Below are positions 48,087 to 57,485 of a DNA stretch of 64,000 bases, piece by piece; the first letter of the stretch is position 1, and the number at the start of each line of letters is the position of its first letter. The notes under the pieces are model-generated. The model was not told the origin of the DNA. It did not search any database and saw nothing but the letters and a program-made list of their open reading frames with translations. The DNA is taken from the NCBI RefSeq assembly GCF_000515395.1, contig NZ_KI911782.1, positions 3,532,606 to 3,596,605 of the forward strand, read 5' to 3'. A program made the translations under genes and the position numbers. This DNA is from Jiangella gansuensis DSM 44835. Its GTDB lineage: Bacteria; Actinomycetota; Actinomycetes; Jiangellales; Jiangellaceae.

Positions 48087-50867
48087 TCAGCGGACCTCCT
48101 CCGCGAGGGCGAGGGTGCCGTCGTCGGTGATGAACGCCACCAGCGCCTGCAGTTCGCCGGCGTCCCCTGCGCCATCGAGTGGTACGTCCACCGTGGTCCG
48201 GCCGGCATCGACGTCCACCTGGGTGGAGCCGACCACGGCCTCGCCGTCCCAGATGAACACGTTCGCCCGGCCGGACTCGCGGGCGCGCAGGCCCACCTCG
48301 GCCGTCGACCCGGACGCCTGTGCGGACGTCAGCCGCGCGGTGCCCGCCGGCAGCTTCGGAGCCCCGCCGAGCCCGACGCCGTCCACCGCGGACTGGGCAA
48401 TGCTCTGCGGCGAGTCGACGCTGAGCGCGGCGGTGTCGGGCATGGTCGGCGGAACCGGGTCCGAGCCTGCGTCGGTCAGCCCGGGCAGGGTGGCCAGTGC
48501 CCACCGGAACGGGTCGGCCTGCACACCGTTGAACGTCGACCAGCCGATGCGGGTCTGGCCGGTCTTGTCCTGCGTGTCGGAGTCGTAGACCAGAACGTTG
48601 AGCCCCATCCGCTCGGGGTCGACGTTGTCCGGCAGTACGTCGAACGGGATCTTCGCCTCGATCGTGTAGCCGGTGTAGCCGTCGGCCGCGGTCGCTCCGC
48701 CCGCGCAGGCGCCGCAGCCGCAGGAGCCGCAGCTCCCGTGCCCGCTCTGGACCCGCGAGGTGCCCATCACTGCCGCGACCTCCATGCCCGGCGCGGTCTC
48801 CGCACCCGGTCCCTGGCGGTTGTCGGCGTCGCGCTGGAAGCACGGGTCGCCTTCGGTGGTGGTGGGGAAGATGCCGGTCTTGAACGTGGTCGACGTGTTC
48901 GACGAGGTCCCGCGCGGGTCGACGGTGATCTCGACCGCATCGGTGCGCCAGTGCCGCTTGCAGTCCTCGAGCGGCAGCACGGCGCCGAGGACGTCGTCGG
49001 TGACCTCCACCAGGAAGTAGAGGGCGTCGTCGGTGAAGCTGACCCGCGTGGTCGCGGACGCGTCGACCGGCTCGACCGCCTGGCCCTCCCACATCGTCGA
49101 GGTGTCGATCGCCTCGCCGGGGTACTCGCCGTCGCCGGCGACGCCGTCGACCACCGGCTCCGCCGACGGTTGCGGCACGGTGGTGGTCGGCACCAGCTCC
49201 AGGGTGGCGTCCTGGGTATCGGTGCCAGCGCCGAAGTCGGTGACGATGCGCAGCGGGTACCCGCCGTCAGGCGCCCGGTTGGACGTCGGCAGCGAGGTGT
49301 CGTCGTTGGTGACGTCGAAGGTGACGGTGGTGCTCTCGCCCTGCGCGAGGTCAGCGAAGGCTGCCGTCGCCGGCTCCGCGCTGAACCCGTCGGCCAGCTC
49401 CAGGGTGACCGAGCCGGTGGCGGGCGCGACGCCGTCGTTGGTGACGTCGACGGAGACGGGCTGGGTGCGCCCGGTACCGACCGACGTGATGGTGGGGATC
49501 AGGCTCTCCAGCTTCGGCAGGTTCTGCTCCGCGGTCCACTCGGCGAACACCTGCGCCTCCGGGCGCTGCGCCAGCTCGCCGCGGACGGCGGTCGTGGTCT
49601 CGACGGCCGCCTCGTTCGAGCCGGTGCCGCCGCTTGCGCTCAGCGTGGCCTGCAGCGCGACCCGCTCGTCCGCGGCTGCGTCGGCCGGCGGGGTGACGAC
49701 GGCGTCGATGCTCACCGTGCGGCCGGGGGCCAGTGCGGGCGGCAGGGCGGCGTCGTCGACGCTGACCTCCCACCCGGACGGGGCGGTCACCTCGAGCGAC
49801 GGGCGCACCAGCGGCCGCTTCGGCGCCGCGGTGACCTCGACGGTCGCGGTGAACGGCTCACCCGGCAGCACTCGGAAGGTGTCCGGCGTGATGGTCAGCT
49901 GGGTGCCCAGCGGCAGGCCGCCCTCGGTCGGCAACACGGCGCCCTGGAGTGCCGCCGTAGGCCCGGCGGTGGTCGACGGGTACGGCGTGCGGCTGGCGAT
50001 CAGCGTGAACCAGTCGCAGCCGTTCTGCTCCGGGTCGGTGGGCGGCGGCGGGAACACGGCCCACCCCTGGCTGACGTACTCCCACTGCGACTGGCGCTCG
50101 CGCAGCGCCCACATCTCTCCGGTCTCCTCCGACAGCCGGCCCTGCCAGACGCCGAACACCCGGTCAGTAGGGTCGGCCGGTGTGTACGCGGTGGTTTCGC
50201 AGGCCGATCCGGTGACACCGCGGCCGGTGGCGCCGCCGCGCAGGATGCGCGCGACACTCCAGGTGTCCAGGCCCTCCTCGGACAACTGCTCCGGGAACGC
50301 CTCGGGGTCGGCGGCGGCCTCGTACGCCTCGACGGCCAGCCGGGCGGCCTGCTGGTGATGGCCGTGGTTGCCCGCGGTCGGCGACGGGTTCATCGTCACG
50401 ATGACCTCGGGCCGGGTGCTGCGGACCACCCGGACGACCCGTTCGAGGGCGTCCGCGCTCCAGACTTCGTCGGTCAGCGGCGCGCTGGCGTTGTAGAAGA
50501 AGTCGACCTCGTCGAGGTTGTAGACGTGCTCGATGTTCGCGTTCCCGACGGCGCGGCGCTCCTCGGCCTCGCGCAGCATGCCCAGCTCCGGGCCCTCCTC
50601 GAGGCCGACGGCGTTGCCTCCGCCCTCGCCGCGGGTGACGGTGATGACACCGGCGCGGATGTCGTCGTACTCGTTCCACTGACCGAACGCGGCCAGCGAA
50701 CCGGCCTCGTCGTCCGGATGCGCGCCGATGTACAGCACGTCCAGGTCGACGGCGTCGCTCGACCCGCCGCCCGCCGCTCCGGCCCCGGCCGCGACCGCCG
50801 CGGCCGGGAGCGTCGCGGCGAGGAGCGCGGCACTGGCGGCTACAGCAGCATGCCTGGCTGCTCGCAT
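48087..50867 (-). CDS. Secreted PIG-L family deacetylase with NEW3-like and CBM9-like domains
   Basis: The 926-residue protein has a Sec signal peptide. The PIG-L/LmbE zinc motif AHPDDE lies at about residues 49-54, with a later HGHHQQA near 166. Middle repeats around 330-560 (EPFTATVEVTAAPKRPLV, TVTFDVTNDDTS) resemble NEW3/CARDB-type beta domains. A C-terminal CBM9/DOMON-like domain follows (PVVDGVAGDGEYPG to YTIEAKIPFDVLPD). Inside this last domain is a cysteine-rich insert, GHGSCGSCGCGACAGG. It should remove N-acetyl groups from sugars outside the cell. It is the last gene of the ABC importer operon, 42 bp after the permease. Confidence 0.82.
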   Translation of the reverse strand: MRAARHAAVAASAALLAATLPAAAVAAGAGAAGGGSSDAVDLDVLYIGAHPDDEAGSLAAFGQWNEYDDIRAGVITVTRGEGGGNAVGLEEGPELGMLREAEERRAVGNANIEHVYNLDEVDFFYNASAPLTDEVWSADALERVVRVVRSTRPEVIVTMNPSPTAGNHGHHQQAARLAVEAYEAAADPEAFPEQLSEEGLDTWSVARILRGGATGRGVTGSACETTAYTPADPTDRVFGVWQGRLSEETGEMWALRERQSQWEYVSQGWAVFPPPPTDPEQNGCDWFTLIASRTPYPSTTAGPTAALQGAVLPTEGGLPLGTQLTITPDTFRVLPGEPFTATVEVTAAPKRPLVRPSLEVTAPSGWEVSVDDAALPPALAPGRTVSIDAVVTPPADAAADERVALQATLSASGGTGSNEAAVETTTAVRGELAQRPEAQVFAEWTAEQNLPKLESLIPTITSVGTGRTQPVSVDVTNDGVAPATGSVTLELADGFSAEPATAAFADLAQGESTTVTFDVTNDDTSLPTSNRAPDGGYPLRIVTDFGAGTDTQDATLELVPTTTVPQPSAEPVVDGVAGDGEYPGEAIDTSTMWEGQAVEPVDASATTRVSFTDDALYFLVEVTDDVLGAVLPLEDCKRHWRTDAVEITVDPRGTSSNTSTTFKTGIFPTTTEGDPCFQRDADNRQGPGAETAPGMEVAAVMGTSRVQSGHGSCGSCGCGACAGGATAADGYTGYTIEAKIPFDVLPDNVDPERMGLNVLVYDSDTQDKTGQTRIGWSTFNGVQADPFRWALATLPGLTDAGSDPVPPTMPDTAALSVDSPQSIAQSAVDGVGLGGAPKLPAGTARLTSAQASGSTAEVGLRARESGRANVFIWDGEAVVGSTQVDVDAGRTTVDVPLDGAGDAGELQALVAFITDDGTLALAEEVR

Positions 50868-50909
50868 GGTGACTCCTCTCGAAAAGTGGTGCCAACCTTC
50901 GGACGCCGG

Positions 50910-51713
50910 CTATTTGACGGCGCCCTCGACCATCCCCCGGATGAAGTGACGCTGAAGGAACAGGTAGACCACGACGACCGGCAGCGCGACGAGCGTGGCG
51001 CCGGCGGCCAGCAACGCGGTACCGGAGGTGTACTGGCCCTGGAAGAACGCCAGCCCCAGCGGCGCGGTGCGCAGGTTCTCGCTGGTGGCCATGATCAGCG
51101 GGATCAGGAACTCGTTCCACGTCCACATGAAGACCAGCACGACCATCGTCGTGACGGCGGGCCGGCCCATCGGAACCAGCACCTGCCACAGGGTGCGCCA
51201 GTGCCCGGCGCCGTCGAGCCGGGCGGCCTCGACCACCTCCCGGGAGCTGGTGCGGAAGTACGCGCGCATCCAGAACGTGCCGAACGCCGTCGACTGCGCC
51301 ACCTGCGGCATCACGATGGCGACGAGGGTGTTGGTGAGCCCGATCTCGCGCAGGTCGAAGTAGAGCGCCACGACCAGCGCCTCCGCCGGCACCATGATGC
51401 CCAGGAGGATCAGGTAGAAGATCACCTCGGAGCCGCGGAACGACATGGTGCCGAACGCGTAACCGGCCAGCACCGAGATGAGCGTCGACAGGCCCACGAC
51501 GAGGATCGCCACGATGACACTGGTGCGCATGTAGGAGCCGAACTGGCCCTGGTCCCACGCGTCGGCGAAGTTCTCGAAGTGGAAGGAGCCGCCGCCGCCG
51601 ATCTGGTCGTTGGACAGTGCCGTGGACAGGATCAGCAGGACCGGGAAGATCGCGATCACCGCGAACAGGACCAGGATGGCGTAGTTGGCGAGCCGTTCGC
51701 CGCGGGAGATCAT
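50910..51713 (-). CDS. Sugar ABC transporter permease, MalG/ThuG type
   Basis: The 267-residue permease has six membrane segments and the EAA loop EVVEAARLDGAGHWRTLWQV. It ends QRHFIRGMVEGAVK, the usual MalG-type C-terminus. It overlaps the partner permease as ATGA. No ATPase gene is present, so a shared MsiK-like ATPase encoded elsewhere probably powers it, as is common in actinomycetes. Confidence 0.92.
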   Translation of the reverse strand: MISRGERLANYAILVLFAVIAIFPVLLILSTALSNDQIGGGGSFHFENFADAWDQGQFGSYMRTSVIVAILVVGLSTLISVLAGYAFGTMSFRGSEVIFYLILLGIMVPAEALVVALYFDLREIGLTNTLVAIVMPQVAQSTAFGTFWMRAYFRTSSREVVEAARLDGAGHWRTLWQVLVPMGRPAVTTMVVLVFMWTWNEFLIPLIMATSENLRTAPLGLAFFQGQYTSGTALLAAGATLVALPVVVVYLFLQRHFIRGMVEGAVK

Positions 51714-52642
51714 CGCTGCCCCCGCTCGCCGACGCGGTTGATGACGACCGTCATGGCGAACACGACGGCCGTGAGCACGATGGCCAGGGCGGTCGCGGTG
51801 CCGACCCGGCCGAGCAGGAACGCGTTGTTGTACACCTGGTACGACGGCACCGTGGTCTCGGTGCCGGGGCCGCCGCTGGTCATCACGTACACCAGGTCGA
51901 ACGTCTTCAGCGCGGCGATGACGGTCAGCGTCAGCGCGACGGCGAGCTCGCCGCGCACCGACGGCAGCGTGATGGAGAAGAACTCGCGCAGCGGGCCGGC
52001 GCCGTCGAGCCGGGCGGCCTCGTACAGCTCGCGCGGGATGCGGGCCATGCCGGCCAGGAACAGCACCAGGCACAGGCCGGTGCCGACCCAGGTGCCGACG
52101 ATGCCGACCGACGGCAGCGCCCAGGTGTAGTCGCCCAGCCACGGCCGGGCCAGCGAGTCCAGCCCGACGAAGCGCAGCACGTCGTTCAGCGGGCCCTGCG
52201 GCTCGTAGATCTGCCGCCACGCGATCGCCACCACGACCATCGGGATGACCTGCGGCAGGAACAGCACCACCCGGAAGAACCCGAGGCCGCGCAGGACCGC
52301 GCGGCTCATGGTCGCCGCGAGCAGCAGGCCGAGCGTCACCGGGATGACCGCGTAGAACACGATCAGGACCAGTGCGTGCACGAACGCGCCACGCAGCTGC
52401 GGCTCGGTGAAGACCGCCTGGTAGTTGGAGAGCCCCACCCAGGTGCTGGCGCCCAGGCCGTTCCATTCGTACAGCGAGAACTGCGCGGTGCGGATCAGCG
52501 GGTACAGGATGAACAGCGCGAAGACCAGCACCGCGGGCAGGATGTAGAGGTAGGCGACGCGGCGTGGTTCGCCTGGCCGGCCACGCCGCCGGGGGGTCCC
52601 GGCGGTCGCGACCGGCGTGGCCACCTGTTGTGCGGATGTCAT
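51710..52642 (-). CDS. Sugar ABC transporter permease, MalF/ThuF type
   Basis: The 310-residue permease has an N-terminal cytoplasmic tail, YLYILPAVLVFALFILYPLI as first helix, and the EAA loop ELYEAARLDGAGPLREFFSI followed by KTFDLVYVMTSGGPGTET. The ATG at 52642 is chosen for its fit to the family length; it is 10 bp after the binding-protein gene. Confidence 0.92.
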   Translation of the reverse strand: MTSAQQVATPVATAGTPRRRGRPGEPRRVAYLYILPAVLVFALFILYPLIRTAQFSLYEWNGLGASTWVGLSNYQAVFTEPQLRGAFVHALVLIVFYAVIPVTLGLLLAATMSRAVLRGLGFFRVVLFLPQVIPMVVVAIAWRQIYEPQGPLNDVLRFVGLDSLARPWLGDYTWALPSVGIVGTWVGTGLCLVLFLAGMARIPRELYEAARLDGAGPLREFFSITLPSVRGELAVALTLTVIAALKTFDLVYVMTSGGPGTETTVPSYQVYNNAFLLGRVGTATALAIVLTAVVFAMTVVINRVGERGQR

Positions 52643-52652
52643 ACGGACGACG

Positions 52653-54008
52653 TCACGACCCGGTCGCCGCGGTGTACTCGGCTTCGAGCGTCTCCAGGAA
52701 CTGCTGCGGCGTGGACTGTCCACCCATGAGGTTCTGCACGGCCGCGGTGATGGTGTCGTAGAACGTCTCGGTCGCGTAGTCGAGATACGGGACGAGCAGG
52801 TCGTCCTCGCCGGCCTGTGCCCAGGCGTCGAACACCTCCGCCTGCAGGCCCTCGGTGGTCTGCTGGTCGGCCTCGATGACCGGCAGGTTGCCGGCCTCGG
52901 TGACGGCGGTCATCGCCTCGGAGCTGGTGATGAAGTCGATGTACGCCGCCGCGGCGTCCTGGGCGTCGCTGTTGGCCGGAATGGCCCACGGGATGCTGAT
53001 GCCGCCGGTGACGAGGTTCTGCCCGCTCGCGCCGGCCGGGGTGAGCACGAACCCGACCTCGTCGCCCATGGCGGAGGTCAGGTCGGCCACCAGCCAGGTG
53101 CCGCCGACGAAGAACACGCCGTTGCCCTGGGCGAACGACTGCCAGGCGCTGTCATACGAGACGCCGTTGAACCCGTCGACGAAGAAGCCGGAGTCGACCC
53201 ACGAGACCGTGGTCTCGGCGGCGGCGACGTTGTCCTCGGACATCCAGGACGAACCCGGACGGCCGAAGCCGAGGTTGCGGATGGTCTCGGCGTCGGAGAA
53301 CTGGTTCTGGATGAACCCGAACTCGTGGATGCCCGCCCACGGCTCGGAGTTGCCGAACTGGATCGGGATCTCACCGGCGGCCTGCGCCGCGGCGAGGGCC
53401 GCTTCGAAGTCCTCGGTGGTGGCCGGCGGCTCCAGCCCGAGCGCGTCGAGCTTCGTCTTGTTGTAGTAGAGACCGACGATCTCGCCCATCTGCGGCAGGC
53501 CGTACAGCTCGCCCTCACCGTAGGTGGCGCCGTCCTCGCTGTAGGACGCCAGCGCACGCACCGATTCGGGGAACCGGTCGAACCAGCCGTACGCCTCCGC
53601 GTAGCCGTCCAGCGGCGTCAGTAGGCTCGAGGCCACGTACTGGCCCATCTCGGGGCGGCCGTTGTTGGCCTGGACCACGTCGGGGGCATCCTCACCGGAC
53701 AGCGCCAGCCGCAACGTGGTGCGCAGGTCGTCGGTGGAACGGGAGACCCGCTCGATGGTGATGTTCGGGTAGGCCTCCTCGAACGCGGTGTTGAGCGCCT
53801 CGATCTGCTCGGTCTGGCCTTCGCGGACCTCCTGGTCCCAAACCGTCAGGGTGACGTCGCCCAGCTCCGACGCGTCGGTCTGGACGTCGCCGGCGGTCGG
53901 CGCGTCGCCGGCGTCGTCATCGTCGCCACCCGGTGCGCACGCGGCGATCAGCAGCGCCGCGGCTGCCGCGGCACCCCATCGGGTGGACGTTCTGGTGAAC
54001 AGCGTCAT
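52653..54008 (-). CDS. Sugar ABC transporter substrate-binding lipoprotein (family 1)
   Basis: The 451-residue protein has a lipobox (LLIAAC, Cys24), the ITIERV and GEDAPDVVQANNGRPEMGQY segments of maltose-type binding proteins, and YGLPQMGEIVGLYYNKTKLD. GAGGAG precedes the ATG at 54008. It should bind a di- or oligosaccharide, or an N-acetylated sugar given the linked deacetylase. Confidence 0.9.
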   Translation of the reverse strand: MTLFTRTSTRWGAAAAAALLIAACAPGGDDDDAGDAPTAGDVQTDASELGDVTLTVWDQEVREGQTEQIEALNTAFEEAYPNITIERVSRSTDDLRTTLRLALSGEDAPDVVQANNGRPEMGQYVASSLLTPLDGYAEAYGWFDRFPESVRALASYSEDGATYGEGELYGLPQMGEIVGLYYNKTKLDALGLEPPATTEDFEAALAAAQAAGEIPIQFGNSEPWAGIHEFGFIQNQFSDAETIRNLGFGRPGSSWMSEDNVAAAETTVSWVDSGFFVDGFNGVSYDSAWQSFAQGNGVFFVGGTWLVADLTSAMGDEVGFVLTPAGASGQNLVTGGISIPWAIPANSDAQDAAAAYIDFITSSEAMTAVTEAGNLPVIEADQQTTEGLQAEVFDAWAQAGEDDLLVPYLDYATETFYDTITAAVQNLMGGQSTPQQFLETLEAEYTAATGS

Positions 54009-54054
54009 GACTCCTCGGCCCTTTCGCTCACTCATGCGGTGCCCTAGCGGGCGT

Positions 54055-55152
54055 CTAGCGCCCGGCCCGGAAGCCCAGCGTCGCGATGGCTCGCGATACC
54101 TCCGGCAGGGCGTCGTCCGGGACGATCCTCTCCAAGAACTCGTAGTCGGCGGCCAGGCCGGGGTCCTTGGACCCGACCTCGCGGTACCACAGCGCGATGT
54201 CGCCCCAGCCGGGTGAGGCGAGGGCGCCGCCGAAGTGCCGCACGGACAGTGCGGCGCCCAGGTTCGCCAGCCGCAGGCTGTGCACCAGCGGCCAGCCTGC
54301 CAGCGTACCGACCATGAGCCCGGCGACGAACACGTCACCCGCGCCGGTCGGGTCCAGCGCCTGCACCGGCACCGCGTCCGCGTGCACCGGCCGGCCGGTC
54401 TCGCGGTCGAACGCCACCACACCGTCGGCGCCGTTGGTGACGACGGCCAGCGGCACCAGTTCGGCCAGGGCTTCGGCCGCGGCCTCCGGGGTGTCGGTGC
54501 GGGTGTAGCTCATGGCTTCGACGGCGTTGGGGGAGAAGGCGTGGCAGCCGGCCAGGTTCTCGCGCAGGCGGCCGAGGTCCCAGCGGTCTTCGGGGTCCCA
54601 GCCGATGTCGGCGAAGACCAGTCCGCCGCCGGCGGCGACGGAGTCGACCCACGGCTGGCGGTCCGCCCCGAGGTCGACGAAGCAGGAGCGGGCCTGCGGC
54701 GGCTGGTCGACCAGCCTGCGCAGCGCCTGGGGCTGGTGGCCGTGCGTGACCATGGCGCGGTCGCGCTGGAAGACCATGGAGACGGTAACGGGCGAGTGCC
54801 AGCCGGTGACGTAGCGGGAGTAGGTGAGGTCGATGCCCTCCTGCACCCCGAGCGTCTGGCGGCAGTAGTCGCCGTAGAGGTCCTCGCCGAACGTGGCCGC
54901 GAGGCCGGTGCGCAGTCCGAGCCGGGCGCAAGCGACGGCGAGGTTGGCCACCCCGCCGGGGCTCGAGCCCATGCCGTCGGCCCAGACCTCGGTGCCCTGC
55001 CGGGGCGCGCCCTCCATGCCGGTGAAGACGATGTCGAAGAAGACGGTTCCGGTGAGGAACACGTCCAGGTCCGGCCCGTCATCCTCGCGCCGGTCCGCCA
55101 GCGGGTCGTGCCGCGTCGGCGCGCGGAACGGATCGCGAGCGATGTTGGACAC
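54055..55152 (-). CDS. PfkB-family sugar kinase
   Basis: The 365-residue kinase has the PfkB signature 1 (GGVANLAVACARLGLRTG) and signature 2 with the catalytic Asp (DPTGAGDVFVAGLM), plus the FSPNAVEA and VVTNGADGVVAFD segments. An N-terminal extension of about 30 residues precedes the kinase start LDVFLTGTVFFD. It heads the importer operon and would phosphorylate the imported sugar. Confidence 0.88.
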   Translation of the reverse strand: MSNIARDPFRAPTRHDPLADRREDDGPDLDVFLTGTVFFDIVFTGMEGAPRQGTEVWADGMGSSPGGVANLAVACARLGLRTGLAATFGEDLYGDYCRQTLGVQEGIDLTYSRYVTGWHSPVTVSMVFQRDRAMVTHGHQPQALRRLVDQPPQARSCFVDLGADRQPWVDSVAAGGGLVFADIGWDPEDRWDLGRLRENLAGCHAFSPNAVEAMSYTRTDTPEAAAEALAELVPLAVVTNGADGVVAFDRETGRPVHADAVPVQALDPTGAGDVFVAGLMVGTLAGWPLVHSLRLANLGAALSVRHFGGALASPGWGDIALWYREVGSKDPGLAADYEFLERIVPDDALPEVSRAIATLGFRAGR

Positions 55153-55194
55153 TGCCGGACCTCTCCCCCGTGGTTCGCGGATTGTGTTGGTGGA

Positions 55195-55238
55195 ACCCTA
55201 GTTCCGCTGCTCGTAAATGACAAGATATGAGCGCTTGT
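55195..55238 (-). promoter_or_regulatory. Promoter and operator-like repeat of the kinase operon
   Basis: On the minus strand TTGTCA (55223-55218) and TAGGGT (55200-55195) are 17 bp apart. An inverted repeat ACAAG-N9-CTTGT (55220-55238) overlaps the -35. A related stretch with TATG and CTTGT recurs near 55288-55300 in the same divergent region. These are candidate DeoR-type sites. Confidence 0.5.
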
Positions 55239-55350
55239 GATGCCGTGCACGCGGTTTTCGGGGTGCTCGGCGGAGTCTAACGCGCAGTTATGCGCATCTT
55301 GTCGCATCGGTGGTGTTCGAATGAGCGAAGATGACTGATATGGTTCAGTC

Positions 55351-56103
55351 GTGCTTCCACAGCGCCGGTACGAGCTCATCATGCAGATCCTCCGTGCCGA
55401 GGGTCCGGTGGCGGTGGCCACGCTCGGGACGCGGCTGGGTGTCAGCCAGGCCACCATCCGGCGTGATCTGACCTGGCTGTCCGACCAGGGCCTGCTCACG
55501 CGGGTACGTGGCGGCGCCGCGGCCAGCACGTCGCTGGAGCCGTCGTTCGCGGCCGTCGCCACCGAGGCTCACCATTCCAAGGACGCCATCGGACGCAGGG
55601 CGGCGGAGATGGTCGAGGACGGTGACGTGATCCTGCTCGACATCGGCACCACGGTGCACCGCCTCGCCGCGCACCTGCGCGGCCGGCAGGTCACGGTGAT
55701 GACCGCGAACATGGCCGTCTACGAGGAGCTGGTGCCCGACCCCGACATCGAGCTGATCCTGCTCGGCGGTGTGGTGCGGCGCAACTACCGCTCCCTGGTC
55801 GGCTTCCTGACCTCCGACGCGGTGCGGCAGCTGCGGGCGGACAAGCTGTTCATGGGCACCAGCGGGGTGCGCTCGGACGGCACGTTGATGGACACGACGA
55901 TGGACGAGGTCCCGGTGCGCCGGGCCATGATCGCCTCGGCCGACCAGGTGGTTCTGCTGGCCGACGCGGCCAAGTTCCCCGGCAACGGTTTCGCCACGGT
56001 ATGCGGGCCGGATGCCCTGGACGTCGTCGTGACCGATGCCGACGAGGGCGCTCCCGCCCTCGACGCGCTACGAGAGAACGGTGTGAAGGTGGTCCTCGTA
56101 TGA
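55351..56103 (+). CDS. DeoR-family transcriptional regulator
   Basis: The 250-residue protein has the DeoR helix-turn-helix (LGVSQATIRRDLTWLSDQGL, then LTRVRGGA) and the C-terminal sugar-phosphate-sensing domain (ILLDIGTTVHRLAAHL, FMGTSGVRSDGTLMDT, VVLLADAAKF). DeoR proteins usually respond to a phosphorylated sugar, which the adjacent kinase could make. The start is a GTG without a clear ribosome site. Confidence 0.92.
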   Translation: MLPQRRYELIMQILRAEGPVAVATLGTRLGVSQATIRRDLTWLSDQGLLTRVRGGAAASTSLEPSFAAVATEAHHSKDAIGRRAAEMVEDGDVILLDIGTTVHRLAAHLRGRQVTVMTANMAVYEELVPDPDIELILLGGVVRRNYRSLVGFLTSDAVRQLRADKLFMGTSGVRSDGTLMDTTMDEVPVRRAMIASADQVVLLADAAKFPGNGFATVCGPDALDVVVTDADEGAPALDALRENGVKVVLV

Positions 56104-57443
56104 GGTTGACGATCCTCGGCGGCGGCGGTTTCCGGGTGCCCCTGGTGCACCGGGCGCTGTCCGGCAGCGACTCCGGCGTCGACACGATCGTGTTGCACGA
56201 CACGGATCCGGCCCGGGTCCGGGCGGTGCAGGCGGTGCTGGCGGAGCGTTCGGCCGACGGCGGGCCGGAGCTGGTCGTCGAGAGCGACCTGGCGGCGGCG
56301 GTGCGCGGCACCGACTTCGTCTTCTCCGCGATCCGGGTCGGCGGCCTGGCCGGCCGGTCCTGCGACGAGCGCTCGGCACTGGGCGAGGGCGTGCTCGGCC
56401 AGGAGACGACCGGCGCCGGCGGGGTCCTCTACGGGCTGCGGACGGTGCCGGTGGCGCTGCGCATCGCCGAGACCATCGCGGCCGAGGCGCCCGACGCCTG
56501 GGTCATCAACTTCACCAACCCGGCCGGCATGGTCACCGAGGCCATGAGCTCGGTGCTGGGCGACCGGGTCATCGGCATCTGTGACTCGCCGGTCGGGCTG
56601 TTCCGGCGGGTGGCGCGGGCGCTCGGGGTGTCCATGTCGGACGCCTGGTTCGACTACGCCGGGCTCAACCACCTCGGCTGGCTGCGCCGGGTTCTCGTGA
56701 ACGGCCGCGACGTGCTCCCCGGGCTGCTGGCGTCCGACGACGCGCTGGGCTCGTTCGAAGAGGGCAAGCTGTTCGGTGCGCCGTGGCTGCGCACGCTCGG
56801 CACCGTCCCGAACGAATATCTGTACTACTACTACTTCACCCGTGACGCCATCGGCTCCGCGCAGGCGGCGCCGGCCACCCGCGGCGAGTTCCTGCTGGCT
56901 CAGCAGGAGGCGTTCTACGCCGCCGGTCCCGACGCGTCGGCCGCCGGTGGGGCGGCACAGCGCTGGGACGACGTGCGGCGCGAGCGGGAGGCCACCTACA
57001 TGGCCGAGAGCCGTGAGGCCGCGGGCGTCGGCGAGCGCGACACCGCCGACCTGGACGGCGGCGGCTACGACCGGGTGGCGCTGGCCCTGATGCGGGCCAT
57101 CGCCGCCGATGAACGGACGACCCTGGTGCTCAACGTGCGCAACCGGTCGGCCCTGCCGGGCCTTGATGCCGACGCCGTCGTCGAGGTGCCGTGCCTGGTG
57201 GGTCGCAACGGCGCCCACCCGCTTGCTGCCGGCGCACTCGACCCGGCCGCGTCGGCACTGGTGGCGACCGTGAAGGCGACCGAGCGGGCGACCATCGCTG
57301 CGGCCCGCTCCGGCTCGCGGTCCGCAGCGGTGGCCGCGCTGGCGAGTCACCCGCTGGTCGACTCCGTCACCACAGCTGGGCGGCTGCTCGAGCGTGAGCT
57401 GGCGGCGCTGCCGGAGCTGCGCTCGGTGCTGGTCGCCGACTGA
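56100..57443 (+). CDS. GH4 family glycosidase (6-phospho-beta-glucosidase-like)
   Basis: The 447-residue protein has the GH4 NAD motif (LTILGGGGFRVPLVH), INFTNPAGMVTEA, the metal-binding Cys in IGICDSPVGLF, NHLGWLRRV, and EYLYYYYFTRDA. GH4 enzymes use NAD+ and Mn2+ in a redox-elimination mechanism, often on 6-phospho-glycosides. It overlaps the DeoR gene as ATGA. Here phosphate might be added by the PfkB kinase, because no PTS is present in the window. Confidence 0.88.
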   Translation: MRLTILGGGGFRVPLVHRALSGSDSGVDTIVLHDTDPARVRAVQAVLAERSADGGPELVVESDLAAAVRGTDFVFSAIRVGGLAGRSCDERSALGEGVLGQETTGAGGVLYGLRTVPVALRIAETIAAEAPDAWVINFTNPAGMVTEAMSSVLGDRVIGICDSPVGLFRRVARALGVSMSDAWFDYAGLNHLGWLRRVLVNGRDVLPGLLASDDALGSFEEGKLFGAPWLRTLGTVPNEYLYYYYFTRDAIGSAQAAPATRGEFLLAQQEAFYAAGPDASAAGGAAQRWDDVRREREATYMAESREAAGVGERDTADLDGGGYDRVALALMRAIAADERTTLVLNVRNRSALPGLDADAVVEVPCLVGRNGAHPLAAGALDPAASALVATVKATERATIAAARSGSRSAAVAALASHPLVDSVTTAGRLLERELAALPELRSVLVAD

Positions 57444-57485
57444 CGCCGTCGCGGCCCCGCGCCGCGCCCGCCGCCGAGCTCGCGA

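Noticed and set aside
47943-52130. A 1395-codon open frame on the plus strand
   Set aside because: It lies antisense to the deacetylase and both sugar permease genes, whose families are clear. Long antisense frames are common in high-GC DNA, and its composition (Arg/Gly/Ala-rich) is not protein-like.
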